A stretch of DNA of 64,000 bases. Origin: CAIOYC01 sp038327995. Its GTDB lineage: Bacteria; Pseudomonadota; Alphaproteobacteria; Caulobacterales; Caulobacteraceae. The notes under the pieces are model-generated. The model was not told the DNA's origin. It was given only the letters and a program-made list of their open reading frames with translations, and did not search any database. The stretch is taken from the NCBI GenBank assembly GCA_038327995.1, contig JBBQLP010000004.1:23899-87898 (forward strand), in the 5' to 3' direction. This document shows, piece after piece, positions 45,386-53,503 of this stretch; position 1 is the stretch's first letter, and every line of letters starts with the position of its first letter. The translations under genes were made by a program, and so were the position numbers.

Positions 45386-46321
45386 TTAGTAGTAGTAAAC
45401 GCCCGGCACCACATCGACCACCTGGCCGGTGGCGAGGTTCACCAGCACCGCGTCTTCCCCAACCCGCACCCACTGGAAGCCATAGTCGGGCTGCCAAAGA
45501 TCGTAATCGGAGAAGTCGTCGATGAAGTAGGATGGGCTGATGAAGATCGACGGCAACCACTCGCCGCGTCTCCAGGAGTGGCGCTCCCAGCCGCGATACT
45601 GCGCCGGATAGCGATAGGGCTCAGCCCGATAGCGGAAGAAGTTTCGGCCCCCGTAAGAGAAGGCCTGAACGCCCGCCCGCGCGCCGCGAAAGTCTTCGCC
45701 GTGACGGTGGTCGTCGCCCCTTCGGAAGTCTTCCCCGCGCTGACCTTGCTGGAATTGCGCGCCGCGCTGGCCCTGGAACTGGCCTTGATATTGCGTCGGA
45801 CCGCCACGGAACTGCTCCTGACGCTGGTTGTGACCTTGGAACTGGCCCTGCGGTTGTCCGCGAAACTGCTCGAACCGTTGACCCTGGCCTTGGCCCTGTG
45901 AGGTGTATTGGCCGGACAGGGATTGCCCACGAAAGCCGGACCGTCCTTGATACTGGGCCTGGGGTTGAACCTGTTGTTGGACTTGCGGCTGAACTGGCGG
46001 CGTAAAACCGCCCTGCGCCCGGAAGCTGCCGCCGCGACCATCGAATTGATGCGGCTGAAACTGCCCCAGAGGCAGGACCTGTCCCTGCGTGTAGGAACCG
46101 CCGCCGGGCTGTCCGCGAAACTGGGGCTGGGGTTGCGGCTGAGCTTGAGGCTGGGGTTGAGCCTGAGGCTGAGCCTGAGGCTGAGCTTGGGGCTGGGCCC
46201 CGTGTTGCCCGCCGCCGCCGCCGCGGTGTTCGCCGCGATGGTCCTGATTGTCCTGGGCGAAGCTCGCAGCCGGACCGATCAACATCGACAGGGCTGCTAC
46301 ACTGACCAATAGACGCTTCAT
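45386..46321 (-). CDS. RcnB-like periplasmic protein with long Gln-rich repeat region
   Basis: A 311-residue exported protein: signal peptide MKRLLVSVAALSMLIGPAAS, cleavage near FAQ. Residues 23-220 are low-complexity, rich in Gln, Gly, Pro, Arg and Phe, including an uninterrupted QPQA/QPQP stretch (residues 43-67). The last 90 residues form the RcnB unit (YRGWERHSWRRGEWLPSIFI, DYDLWQPDYGFQWVRVGEDAVLVNLATGQVV). GGAGG sits 7 nt before the ATG. The disordered part is far longer than in most RcnB proteins; it could be an envelope or matrix-binding segment. Confidence 0.8.
   Translation of the reverse strand: MKRLLVSVAALSMLIGPAASFAQDNQDHRGEHRGGGGGQHGAQPQAQPQAQPQAQPQPQAQPQPQPQFRGQPGGGSYTQGQVLPLGQFQPHQFDGRGGSFRAQGGFTPPVQPQVQQQVQPQAQYQGRSGFRGQSLSGQYTSQGQGQGQRFEQFRGQPQGQFQGHNQRQEQFRGGPTQYQGQFQGQRGAQFQQGQRGEDFRRGDDHRHGEDFRGARAGVQAFSYGGRNFFRYRAEPYRYPAQYRGWERHSWRRGEWLPSIFISPSYFIDDFSDYDLWQPDYGFQWVRVGEDAVLVNLATGQVVDVVPGVYYY
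46121..46195 (-). repeat. In-frame QP/QA codon repeat in the RcnB-like gene
   Basis: A tandem array of 6- and 12-bp units (GGCTGAGCCTGA-type on the plus strand) encoding alternating Gln-Pro and Gln-Ala. Such arrays change length by slippage. Confidence 0.85.
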
Positions 46322-46514
46322 CAGACGCCTCCTCATTAAGTCTCCGCAGCGAGTTCGCCTTGGATCGCTCCATTTCGGAGCATTTCGATCTTTAACATCG
46401 TCCTGGGCGCGTGAACCTGTGCTGAACGAGCCAGCCATCAAATGAAGCGTGGCCCTTGCGGTTCCGCCTGTGCTCAGCCCATCTTGGAGAGACGCCAAAC
46501 CGGAGACCCGACCC

Positions 46515-47243
46515 ATGACAACGGCCCCCATCGAACTCTACTACTGGCCGACGCCGAACGGCTGGAAGATTTCGATAGCGCTGGAGGAGATGGGCCTGCC
46601 CTATGAACTGAAGGCGGTGAACATCGGCGCTGGCGAACAGTTCAAGCCGGATTTCCTCGCCATCAGCCCCAACAACCGGATGCCCGCCATCGTCGACCCC
46701 GATGGGCCAGATGGCAAACCAATCTCCGTGTTCGAATCCGGGGCGATCCTGCAGTACCTCGCCCGCAAGACCGGAACTTTTTATGGCGCTGATGAGCGCG
46801 CGCGTGTTTCCGTGGACGAATGGGTTTTCTGGCAGATGGGCGGGCTTGGGCCGATGGCGGGCCAGACGCACCACTTCCGCCAGTACGCTCCGGCCATGGT
46901 CACCGACGCCCGCATGACCGCCTATGGGGCCATTCGTTACACCAATGAGACCCACCGGCTCTATGGCGTTCTGAACAAGCAGCTTGAGGGCAAGGATTTC
47001 ATTTGCGGCGACTATTCAATCGCCGATATGGCGTCCTGGCCGTGGGTGGTTCCCTATAAGAATCAAGGCATTCAGATCGACGAATTTTCCAATCTGAAGG
47101 CTTGGTTCGAGCGGGTCGGTGCGCGCGAGGCGGTGAAGAAGGGCTTCGCCGTCGGGGCGGAATTGCGCGGCAATCTGGCCCAGCAGAACGCCCAGTCCGC
47201 CGCCGCCCGGCAGATGCTGTTCGGTCAGCGCGCGAGAACCTGA
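46515..47243 (+). CDS. Nu-class glutathione S-transferase (YfcG/YghU type)
   Basis: A 242-residue cytosolic protein with an N-terminal thioredoxin-like domain (LYYWPTPNGWKISIALEEMGL, where TPNGxK is the Nu-class active-site loop; NNRMPAIVDPDG with the cis-Pro; SVFESGAILQYLARK) and a helical C-terminal domain (GDYSIADMASWPWV). Nu-class enzymes bind two glutathiones and act as disulfide reductases and peroxidases. GGAGA precedes the ATG. An upstream extension to 46449 lacks a ribosome binding site and was dropped. It diverges from the RcnB-like pair. Confidence 0.9.
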   Translation: MTTAPIELYYWPTPNGWKISIALEEMGLPYELKAVNIGAGEQFKPDFLAISPNNRMPAIVDPDGPDGKPISVFESGAILQYLARKTGTFYGADERARVSVDEWVFWQMGGLGPMAGQTHHFRQYAPAMVTDARMTAYGAIRYTNETHRLYGVLNKQLEGKDFICGDYSIADMASWPWVVPYKNQGIQIDEFSNLKAWFERVGAREAVKKGFAVGAELRGNLAQQNAQSAAARQMLFGQRART

Positions 47244-47428
47244 GCCGGCTCAAAGGTTTCCGGCATCTGAATCAGCTTGCGGCAGTAAACGTCTGATTCA
47301 CCAAAGATTTATTTCAAGGTGTTTTTGCGCTTAACTGTATTTTCAGGAGAAGGCCTGTTTCTTGCTCTCCATCAGATGTCGCACAGCGGGACCGTCGAAT
47401 GCGGTCCAAACGCGGGAGAACTACGGTG

Positions 47429-47731
47429 ATGCAAGCGGCCTACGACTACAGCCCGGACACGATGGGCGCGAACGACCAGATGGCGGGTTCCATACCCTTG
47501 CCTGGACCGGCCTCGACAGGCGATGAGCTTCTCCGCATGGGGATGCTCTATTCGACGGGGCAGGGCGGCGCGCCGCTCGACTACATTTCGGCGCACATGA
47601 TGTTCAATCTCGCCGCCCTGCGCGGGTCCGAGGAAGCCAAGGAACGTCGCCGCGAACTCGCCATGGAAATGGATCGCGAGACCATCTCCGAGGCCCAGAA
47701 GGCGGCCCGCGAGTGGTTGCAGCGCGCCTAG
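47429..47731 (+). CDS. Small Sel1-like repeat protein
   Basis: A 100-residue protein without a signal peptide. Residues 38-90 resemble a pair of Sel1-type helices (ELLRMGMLYSTGQGGAPLDYISAHMMFNLAALRGSEEAKERRREL) followed by SEAQKAAREWLQ, as in short Caulobacterales proteins annotated SEL1-like. Sel1 repeats mediate protein contacts; the partner is unknown. GGAGA lies 9 nt before the ATG. The 185 bp upstream are AT-rich by local standards and probably hold a promoter. It converges on hfsD with a 9-bp gap. Confidence 0.7.
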   Translation: MQAAYDYSPDTMGANDQMAGSIPLPGPASTGDELLRMGMLYSTGQGGAPLDYISAHMMFNLAALRGSEEAKERRRELAMEMDRETISEAQKAAREWLQRA

Positions 47732-47740
47732 CTCAACGCC

Positions 47741-48508
47741 TTATCGCGTTGAAACGTATTGCCCGTTCAGCGCATAGCTGAAGGCGATCGGTAGGGTGTC
47801 GCGCAGATACTGCTGCACGAACAGGTCCACCTCCGCGATGGTTGAGCGGGGCACATAGATGACGTCGAACCGGCGGAGCGGCACAGCATCCGACCGGCGA
47901 GGATTATAGATCGCCGTTCGCAGGTCCGCTGTCCGCATCATCGGCTGGCCGCCAGGTCCCCGCCGGATCACCACCACCTGACCTCGTTTGGCGGAGGTCT
48001 TGAACCCCCCGGCCATCACTACCGCCTGCAGCGCATCGATGTCGCCGGGCATATCGTAGACGCCGGGCTTGTCCACTTCGCCGCCCACGAACACTTTCAA
48101 CGGGCCAGCGGTCTTGACCGTCACCTCCACGTCAGGCCGCCTTAGCTGGCTGGCGTATAGTTGCGTCAGTGAGGCGTTGAGTTCGGGAACCGAGCGATCG
48201 GCCGCCATCGCCGCCGGAATCATCGGCAGGGCGATCCGTCCGTCCGGCTGTACCGTCACGGTGCGCGCCAGTTCCGGGGCCGAGGGCACCGCCACGTCCA
48301 GCACATCTCCCGGATACATCCGATAGCCCGGCTCGTCCTCCGACCATGTGGCGTAGGGAATCGACGCGAAATCTCCCGTCGACCTCGGTCCGCCGTAAAA
48401 GGCCTCCGCCGGGGGCAACCCAAGGCGGGGAAGCGCACAGCCGCCGACCAGCAGCGCCAGAAGCCCTGGAGTCAGTCTGCGCAACAGTTGACGGTGTAGG
48501 GACGCCAC
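47741..48508 (-). CDS. hfsD: Outer-membrane polysaccharide export lipoprotein (Wza/HfsD-like)
   Basis: A 255-residue outer-membrane exporter of the Wza/BexD group. The signal ends in a lipobox (LLALLVGGC). The polysaccharide export domain is clear (YRMYPGDVLDVAVPSAPELARTVTVQPDGRIALP, PDVEVTVKTAGPLKVFVGGEV), followed by a SLBB unit (KPGVYDMPGDIDALQAVVMAGG). The gene name is inferred from the holdfast neighbours hfsA, hfsB and hfsE-H. It starts with GTG and is shorter than E. coli Wza. Unlike the hfsDAB order I recall for Caulobacter crescentus, it diverges from hfsA. Confidence 0.82.
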   Translation of the reverse strand: MASLHRQLLRRLTPGLLALLVGGCALPRLGLPPAEAFYGGPRSTGDFASIPYATWSEDEPGYRMYPGDVLDVAVPSAPELARTVTVQPDGRIALPMIPAAMAADRSVPELNASLTQLYASQLRRPDVEVTVKTAGPLKVFVGGEVDKPGVYDMPGDIDALQAVVMAGGFKTSAKRGQVVVIRRGPGGQPMMRTADLRTAIYNPRRSDAVPLRRFDVIYVPRSTIAEVDLFVQQYLRDTLPIAFSYALNGQYVSTR

Positions 48509-48614
48509 GGACGGACTCGCTTGAAGCTGTGGGCCCCAAGATTATGGTTAACAGGTAACGACCGGTTAACGGGCGACGACGATGGTCCCTTATTGGTTGG
48601 AGTAAGCGCGAGTC

Positions 48615-50132
48615 ATGGCGGACAGGCGAGACGGCGGATTCAGCGGCGTGGGCGAACGTCGTCGTCCGGCATCCGCGCGCGCCATCGCCCGCTGGAAGGA
48701 GCCGGCCCGCTACGCGCCTTCCGATATCCTGGCGCTGCTATGGCGCCAGTGGCCCTTGATGCTCGCGGTGTTTGTGCTGATCGTGGCGACGGGTTTCGTC
48801 TTTGCGCTCAGGCTGCATCAGACCTACCCCGCGCGCTCCAGCATTCTGATCCGGCTTGGACAGGAGTATGTCTATCAGCCCGCGTTCGGCGATGCCGCGC
48901 GAGGCACGGCGCCTGACAACGACCAGGTGGTGCAGTCCGAGCTTGAAATCCTCGGTAGCACTGCGGTGAAAGCGCAGGTGGTGCAGGACATCGGTGTTGC
49001 GCGGATGTCGCCGGAACTGGGCCGCGCCTACGCCAGGGCCAACCCGGAAAAGCGTCACGACATCGAGGCGGCCGCTATAAAGATGATCGAGACGGGGCTG
49101 AAGATCAGCTCGACGCCCGGCAACGCCATCGTCGGGCTGAGCTATTCCGCCCGCGATCCCGAACTGGCGGCCCTGGTGCTGAACACCCTGGTGGACGAAT
49201 ACCTGCGCTATCGCCGGGCGGTGCTGATCGACAAGGACGCCGGGCCGATGCAGGACCAGTTGAACACCCTGCACGGGCGTCTCGAAACCGCCGACAAGGC
49301 CTACGAGAAGTTCCTCGCCGACAACGGTGTCGCCAGCGGCGACTATGAGGCCGAAAAGGCCTTTCTCTCCACGCTTTACGGCCAGCTCACCACCGAGGGC
49401 TATAGCGTGCAGGCGCAGCTTGCGGAGGCGCAGGGCAGGCTCGGCATCGTTGCTCGCGAGGCGGCTACGACCCAGCCGGAGATCGGCCTCTACCGGGACC
49501 TTGACCATTCGGCGCAGGACAAGCTTGCTACCCTGAACACCCAGCGCGCCGACTTGTCGTCACGCTATCTTCCCGGGACCCAGCCGCTTCGCGATATCGA
49601 CCAGCAGATCGCCGCGCAGCAGGCGTTGATCCGCTCTGGCGCCAATGCTGGCGATGGCGCCCGGCGGGTGGGGCCGAACCCGAACTATCAGGCCCTCGTC
49701 ACCGAAAAGAACCAGCTGGAGGCGCAGGTCGCCTCCTTCCGCGACCGGAAGGCCCAACTCGCCGCCTCTCTCGCGGAGATTGCGGGTAAGCGGCAGAAAC
49801 TCACGGCCCTCGATCCGCAGTTTCAGGACCTGTCCCGCCAACGGGAACTACTCACCGCCAACGTCAAGGGGCTGGCCCAGCGTGCTCAGGAGAGCCAGGC
49901 GCTGGCGAAAGGCGGTGAGGGCAATATCCGGGTGATCCAGCGCGCCTTTCCGCCCACCACGGGCACATCGCTGAAGAAGCCCGTGATCTTCCTGTCGATC
50001 CTGTTCGGCGCCTTCGCAGCCCTGTGCGCCGGGTTGCTGCGCGCCTTCCTCACCAAGGGCTACCCCACGCCCGAGGCGGTGGAGCGGGAGATCGAACTGC
50101 CCGTTCTGATCACAACACCCCGTATGGCCTGA
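48615..50132 (+). CDS. hfsA: Holdfast polysaccharide co-polymerase HfsA (Wzz/PCP type)
   Basis: A 505-residue inner-membrane protein of the polysaccharide co-polymerase family that governs chain length and links synthesis to the outer-membrane exporter. It has an N-terminal cytoplasmic segment, a first membrane helix (WPLMLAVFVLIVATGFVFAL), a Wzz domain (TYPARSSILIRLGQEYVYQP), a long coiled-coil periplasmic region (about residues 190-450) and a second helix (KKPVIFLSILFGAFAALCAGLL), ending with a short tail. It diverges from hfsD by 106 bp and precedes hfsB. Confidence 0.87.
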   Translation: MADRRDGGFSGVGERRRPASARAIARWKEPARYAPSDILALLWRQWPLMLAVFVLIVATGFVFALRLHQTYPARSSILIRLGQEYVYQPAFGDAARGTAPDNDQVVQSELEILGSTAVKAQVVQDIGVARMSPELGRAYARANPEKRHDIEAAAIKMIETGLKISSTPGNAIVGLSYSARDPELAALVLNTLVDEYLRYRRAVLIDKDAGPMQDQLNTLHGRLETADKAYEKFLADNGVASGDYEAEKAFLSTLYGQLTTEGYSVQAQLAEAQGRLGIVAREAATTQPEIGLYRDLDHSAQDKLATLNTQRADLSSRYLPGTQPLRDIDQQIAAQQALIRSGANAGDGARRVGPNPNYQALVTEKNQLEAQVASFRDRKAQLAASLAEIAGKRQKLTALDPQFQDLSRQRELLTANVKGLAQRAQESQALAKGGEGNIRVIQRAFPPTTGTSLKKPVIFLSILFGAFAALCAGLLRAFLTKGYPTPEAVEREIELPVLITTPRMA

Positions 50133-50208
50133 TGCGCCGCGATTGCACGGGCTGCGATTTGCTTCGCCCGGACTATGCTGAGTGCAGAGTAAGCAGACCG
50201 ATTCGGTG

Positions 50209-50907
50209 ATGGTGGACTTGTCTTCCGAAATGGCGGCCCTGGCGGAGCGGCTCGGTCCCGCGCCGGGCGCCATCGCGCGGGTGGTGCAGTTCGTCGCCGC
50301 AGAGCAGGGGGAAGGGACCTCCACCATCGCCCGCGAGTTCGCTCGTGAGGTCTCCCGCCACGCTTCGCGGGGAGTGTGGCTGATCGAGCTCGATCTCATG
50401 AAGGGCGAGCAATATGCGACCCTCGCGGCCGAACCTGAAACCTATGGTCGTCTCAGTGAGCCCGTGCGCGCTACTCCGGGATCGGAGATGTTCTTCTCGG
50501 TCACGCCCCAGCGGGTGGAGCAGAATCGCTCATACCAGGACGCAAACTACCTCGCCGCGCATCAGGTGGGCGGCGCGCGCTGGTGGGTGGGACGGTTTAG
50601 GCGAGAGCTGCTGGTAGGGGGCCAGTCGGTGCGTATTCTGGCCGCCCCGGACTACTGGGATTTGATGCGTTCGCACGCGGACTACGTGATTGTGGATGCG
50701 CCCTCGTGGGCGCGGTCGAGGGCGGCGGCGGCGGTCGCGCCCTTCATGGACGCCAACCTGATCCTGGTCTCCGCCGATCAGCGCAATGTACGGGCCACAG
50801 CGTCTTTGCGCGACGGGATCGAAGCGGCGGGAGGCGTCTGTGGTGGACTGGTGGTCAATCGTGCACCCAAATCGCCCCCAGCCTTCTTGAGAGCGCTGTT
50901 ACCGTAA
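50209..50907 (+). CDS. hfsB: HfsB-like protein, CpsD/CapB-type ATPase domain with altered P-loop
   Basis: A 233-residue protein resembling the cytoplasmic kinase partner of PCP proteins: VVQFVAAEQGEGTSTIAREFAR at the P-loop, GVWLIELDL at Walker A', YVIVDAPSW at Walker B and LVSADQRNVRATASL. The normal GEGKST reads GEGTST, so the ATP-contacting Lys is missing and catalysis is doubtful; no C-terminal Tyr cluster is seen. The start is uncertain (ATG 50209 or GTG 50182). It follows hfsA by 76 bp. Its last 130 bp overlap the convergent glycosyltransferase gene. Confidence 0.78.
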   Translation: MVDLSSEMAALAERLGPAPGAIARVVQFVAAEQGEGTSTIAREFAREVSRHASRGVWLIELDLMKGEQYATLAAEPETYGRLSEPVRATPGSEMFFSVTPQRVEQNRSYQDANYLAAHQVGGARWWVGRFRRELLVGGQSVRILAAPDYWDLMRSHADYVIVDAPSWARSRAAAAVAPFMDANLILVSADQRNVRATASLRDGIEAAGGVCGGLVVNRAPKSPPAFLRALLP

Positions 50908-51797
50908 AACTTCAGGCGGCGAAACCAGAACACCTTGCCGAGCCCTCGCGCCGCCTTGTCGGCCAGAATCACGGCCCCGGCTGGCGAAACGGGGAAGATC
51001 GCCAACGCAACGAGCCCGAACACCCCGGCCTGGACCGCGCCGATCAGCATCCATCTCGTGACGCCAATTGCACTGCCGTCCCGCGCCGCGATTTGCGCCG
51101 GGGTCTGGCCATAGCCGAAGGCGCGCTGGAAGGCGTAGGCGAGGGTGGAGCGGTTGGCTGGCGCGTGCTCATAGACCACGGCGTCGGCGGCCCAAGCGAA
51201 TCGCGCGTCGCTGGCCTTCAGTCGCTGGAACAGCCGGTCGTCCTCGCCTCCGGTCTCGTTGGCGGCGATGTCAAAGGGAGCGGGGCCAGCGAGCGCCGTC
51301 GCCCGCGTCATCATCGAATTGCCGCACCCGTGGACGGTGTCAGTGACGCCGGACACGGCGGGGCCAGTGCGAGAGAAAAAGCCCTCCAGATAGGCGCGCT
51401 TCCATGTGGGCGCTTCGCCAACTCGTCCAACCACGGGACCGAACGTGACGTCGGCGGCATGGGCCTCGTGGACGGTCAGCAGTTTACCCAACCAGTCGAC
51501 AGGCGCTTCCTCGTCGTCGTCCAGGAAGGCGACCAGCGGGGCGTGCGTGGCGGCAAGACCTGCATTGCGCGCGGTCGCCACCCCCGGCTGTGGCGCGTGA
51601 ACATAAAGGAGGGGGATGGGTGAGCCGCTCCGTAGTGCATCGACGCTCGCCCGCGCCGAGCCGTCTGGCGCGTTGTCCACTACGGCGATCTCGGCGATCA
51701 AGCGCGCTCCGTCGGTCTGAGCCTGCAAAGAGCGGAGCGCCCGCGCCAGACTTTCCGGGCGGCGCAGGGTCGGGACGATGACGGTGATCGGGTTCAC
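50778..51797 (-). CDS. Family 2 glycosyltransferase in the holdfast operon
   Basis: A 339-residue GT-A enzyme: nucleotide-binding start ITVIVPTLRRPESLARALRSL, GVATARNAGLAA, the metal-binding FLDDDEEAP, and GGEDDRLFQRL for acceptor binding, followed by one or two hydrophobic helices (MLIGAVQAGVFGLVALAIF). It starts with GTG in a GTGA overlap with the hfsH stop, so it belongs to the hfsE-F-G-H operon. It occupies the slot where I recall Caulobacter crescentus having the polymerase hfsC. The last 43 codons overlap hfsB antisense and have low-complexity character (SPPQTPPAASIPS). Confidence 0.82.
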   Translation of the reverse strand: MNPITVIVPTLRRPESLARALRSLQAQTDGARLIAEIAVVDNAPDGSARASVDALRSGSPIPLLYVHAPQPGVATARNAGLAATHAPLVAFLDDDEEAPVDWLGKLLTVHEAHAADVTFGPVVGRVGEAPTWKRAYLEGFFSRTGPAVSGVTDTVHGCGNSMMTRATALAGPAPFDIAANETGGEDDRLFQRLKASDARFAWAADAVVYEHAPANRSTLAYAFQRAFGYGQTPAQIAARDGSAIGVTRWMLIGAVQAGVFGLVALAIFPVSPAGAVILADKAARGLGKVFWFRRLKFYGNSALKKAGGDLGARLTTSPPQTPPAASIPSRKDAVARTLR

Positions 51798-52561
51798 GCG
51801 GTTTCCCGCATCCGGTGCGCGCCTTCCGCGACCGTCACCACGTCGAAGCCTCGGGCGATGGCCTGGTCTACCAGTCGCCCTAGAGCGGACTTGGAGGCGC
51901 CGAACGGGGAGGGTGCATCTGTTACGCCGTGGGTGAACAGGATGACCCATGCGGTTTTCGTCTCCGCCCGCTCCAGCCACGACCGGGCCAGCGCCTCGCC
52001 CTCACTGCCCTCGATCCCGATAGCTGGGGCCTGGTTGAGATCGACGCCGGGTTCGATCAGGCCGTGGTGCAGGGCGCGGGAGAGGGAGAACCGCGAGCCC
52101 ATCAGTTTCTTCGCTGGAAATCCTACGTCGCCAAAGGGATAGGCGAAGGTCTTGAGGTTCTTTTCGACGCCCCAGTCCGCCAATGTTTTGGCGTTCCTGT
52201 CGAGATCCGCCGCCACGTCTGAGTCGCTAGCATTACCGCAATCGAGGTGTGAATAGGTGTGGCAGGCCGCCTCGTGCCCGAACCGGGCGACGGCTACCAT
52301 ATCTTCCTGCGTGGCGTATTCGCCCATGTGCGCGCTGGTTCCTGCGAGCCCTGCACAGAAGAAATAAGTTCCCTTAACGCCCCGGCTTTCCAGGATCGGG
52401 GCGCCGACGCGTACGGCGGAGGCGGGCGTGTCGTCGAAGGTGAAGCTGACCATGGGACGTGTAAGGGCGCCCGTCGCCGCCCGTCGCCGGTAAAGCTGTG
52501 TCAGGCGGCGGCGCAGCTTGCCCTCCAGCGAAGGATCGGCGCGATAAACCTCGTCGCTCAC
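51794..52561 (-). CDS. hfsH: Holdfast polysaccharide deacetylase HfsH
   Basis: A 255-residue NodB-type (carbohydrate esterase 4) deacetylase. Motif 1 is MVSFTFDDTPAS with the catalytic and metal Asp; motif 2 is ACHTYSHLDCG with the two metal His; motif 3 is FAYPFGDVG; and ILFTHGVTD supplies the late His. No signal peptide is seen, which fits HfsH acting on the lipid-linked precursor in the cytoplasm. Deacetylated GlcNAc residues are needed for holdfast cohesion and surface anchoring. It starts with GTG straight after the hfsG stop. Confidence 0.88.
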   Translation of the reverse strand: MSDEVYRADPSLEGKLRRRLTQLYRRRAATGALTRPMVSFTFDDTPASAVRVGAPILESRGVKGTYFFCAGLAGTSAHMGEYATQEDMVAVARFGHEAACHTYSHLDCGNASDSDVAADLDRNAKTLADWGVEKNLKTFAYPFGDVGFPAKKLMGSRFSLSRALHHGLIEPGVDLNQAPAIGIEGSEGEALARSWLERAETKTAWVILFTHGVTDAPSPFGASKSALGRLVDQAIARGFDVVTVAEGAHRMRETA

Positions 52562-53503
52562 CTAGATCACCTCGGCGTAGAGGGCGGCGCGATAGGCCTT
52601 CATGGCGAAGATGCGCGCGATCAGCGGGGCGCGGGTTCCTATGGCTGTCCGCTTAAGCACTGTCCGTAGCAAACCCCGCGCCGGAAGCCGCCGCAGCGCC
52701 TTCGCCATCCGATAGCTGGGATAGGTGGTGACGATCTGCGGATGCGAGGCGACTACCCGGGCGAAATTGCCTGCCGATTGCTCGTATTTGCTCGCAAGCA
52801 CGGCGGCGGTGTCGAGACCGAGGTGGGTGGCGGCGTTGTCGATATGCGCAATGCCGTAGCGGGCGGCCACGCGCATCCCCCACTCAACGTCCTCCCAACC
52901 CCAGCCTGTGAAGCTCTCGTCGAAGGCTTCGCTCTCGAACACGTCTCGGCGCACCAGAAGGTTGGAGGTGAAGACGTATTTCTCGGGATGCAGGGCGCGC
53001 TGGGCCGCTGGCAGGCACTCGGCGCGGGAGGCGAGGGCGATGTGGAGGGCGTGGCAGCCGCAGGCCTTCACCTGTTTCATCGAGAAGCCGCCGAAGACCA
53101 CAGGGGGAGCATCCGCCTCGATTATGGAAAGATAGCGGCGCAGGAAGTCCGGCGCGTCGGGCGCCATGTCGGAATCCAGGAACAGGAGGTGGCGCGCTCG
53201 GCCATGGCTGGCGAGGCGGTTTCGGCCTCTGGCGCGACCTTCGTTGTAAGACAACGCAACGAGCCGGGCGGGCGTGGAAAGCGTCCGCACGGCGTCCGCG
53301 ACGTCGGCGGTGAGTTCCGCATCCCCGCCTCCATCGTCGAGCAGGACGAACTCAACCTTGCCGCCAAGGCTCATCGCCTCGCGCTCCAGGAGTTGGAGCA
53401 AGGGGCGGGGATCGTCGCGATAGAAAGGGGTGAGCACGGATAGGATCGGGCTCGCCCCGCCCCAGGTCGCGTTCTGGTGGATCGTTTCGCTAGCGAGGCT
53501 CAT
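52562..53503 (-). CDS. hfsG: Holdfast glycosyltransferase HfsG
   Basis: A 313-residue family 2 glycosyltransferase with SVLTPFYRDDPRPLLQLLERE, EFVLLDDGGGD, ARGRNRLASHGRARHLLFLDSDMAP containing the DxD motif, and TGWGWEDVEWGMRVA for acceptor/catalytic contacts. It should add a sugar to the undecaprenyl-linked repeat begun by HfsE. The start (MSLASETIHQN) overlaps the hfsF stop as ATGA, so the longer open frame inside hfsF was rejected. The exact sugar is not deducible. Confidence 0.86.
   Translation of the reverse strand: MSLASETIHQNATWGGASPILSVLTPFYRDDPRPLLQLLEREAMSLGGKVEFVLLDDGGGDAELTADVADAVRTLSTPARLVALSYNEGRARGRNRLASHGRARHLLFLDSDMAPDAPDFLRRYLSIIEADAPPVVFGGFSMKQVKACGCHALHIALASRAECLPAAQRALHPEKYVFTSNLLVRRDVFESEAFDESFTGWGWEDVEWGMRVAARYGIAHIDNAATHLGLDTAAVLASKYEQSAGNFARVVASHPQIVTTYPSYRMAKALRRLPARGLLRTVLKRTAIGTRAPLIARIFAMKAYRAALYAEVI

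Noticed and set aside
45309..45560. N-terminal extension of the His-rich RcnB-like frame
   Set aside because: It overlaps the end of the upstream RcnB-like gene in another frame, and the internal ATG has both a strong ribosome binding site and a signal peptide.
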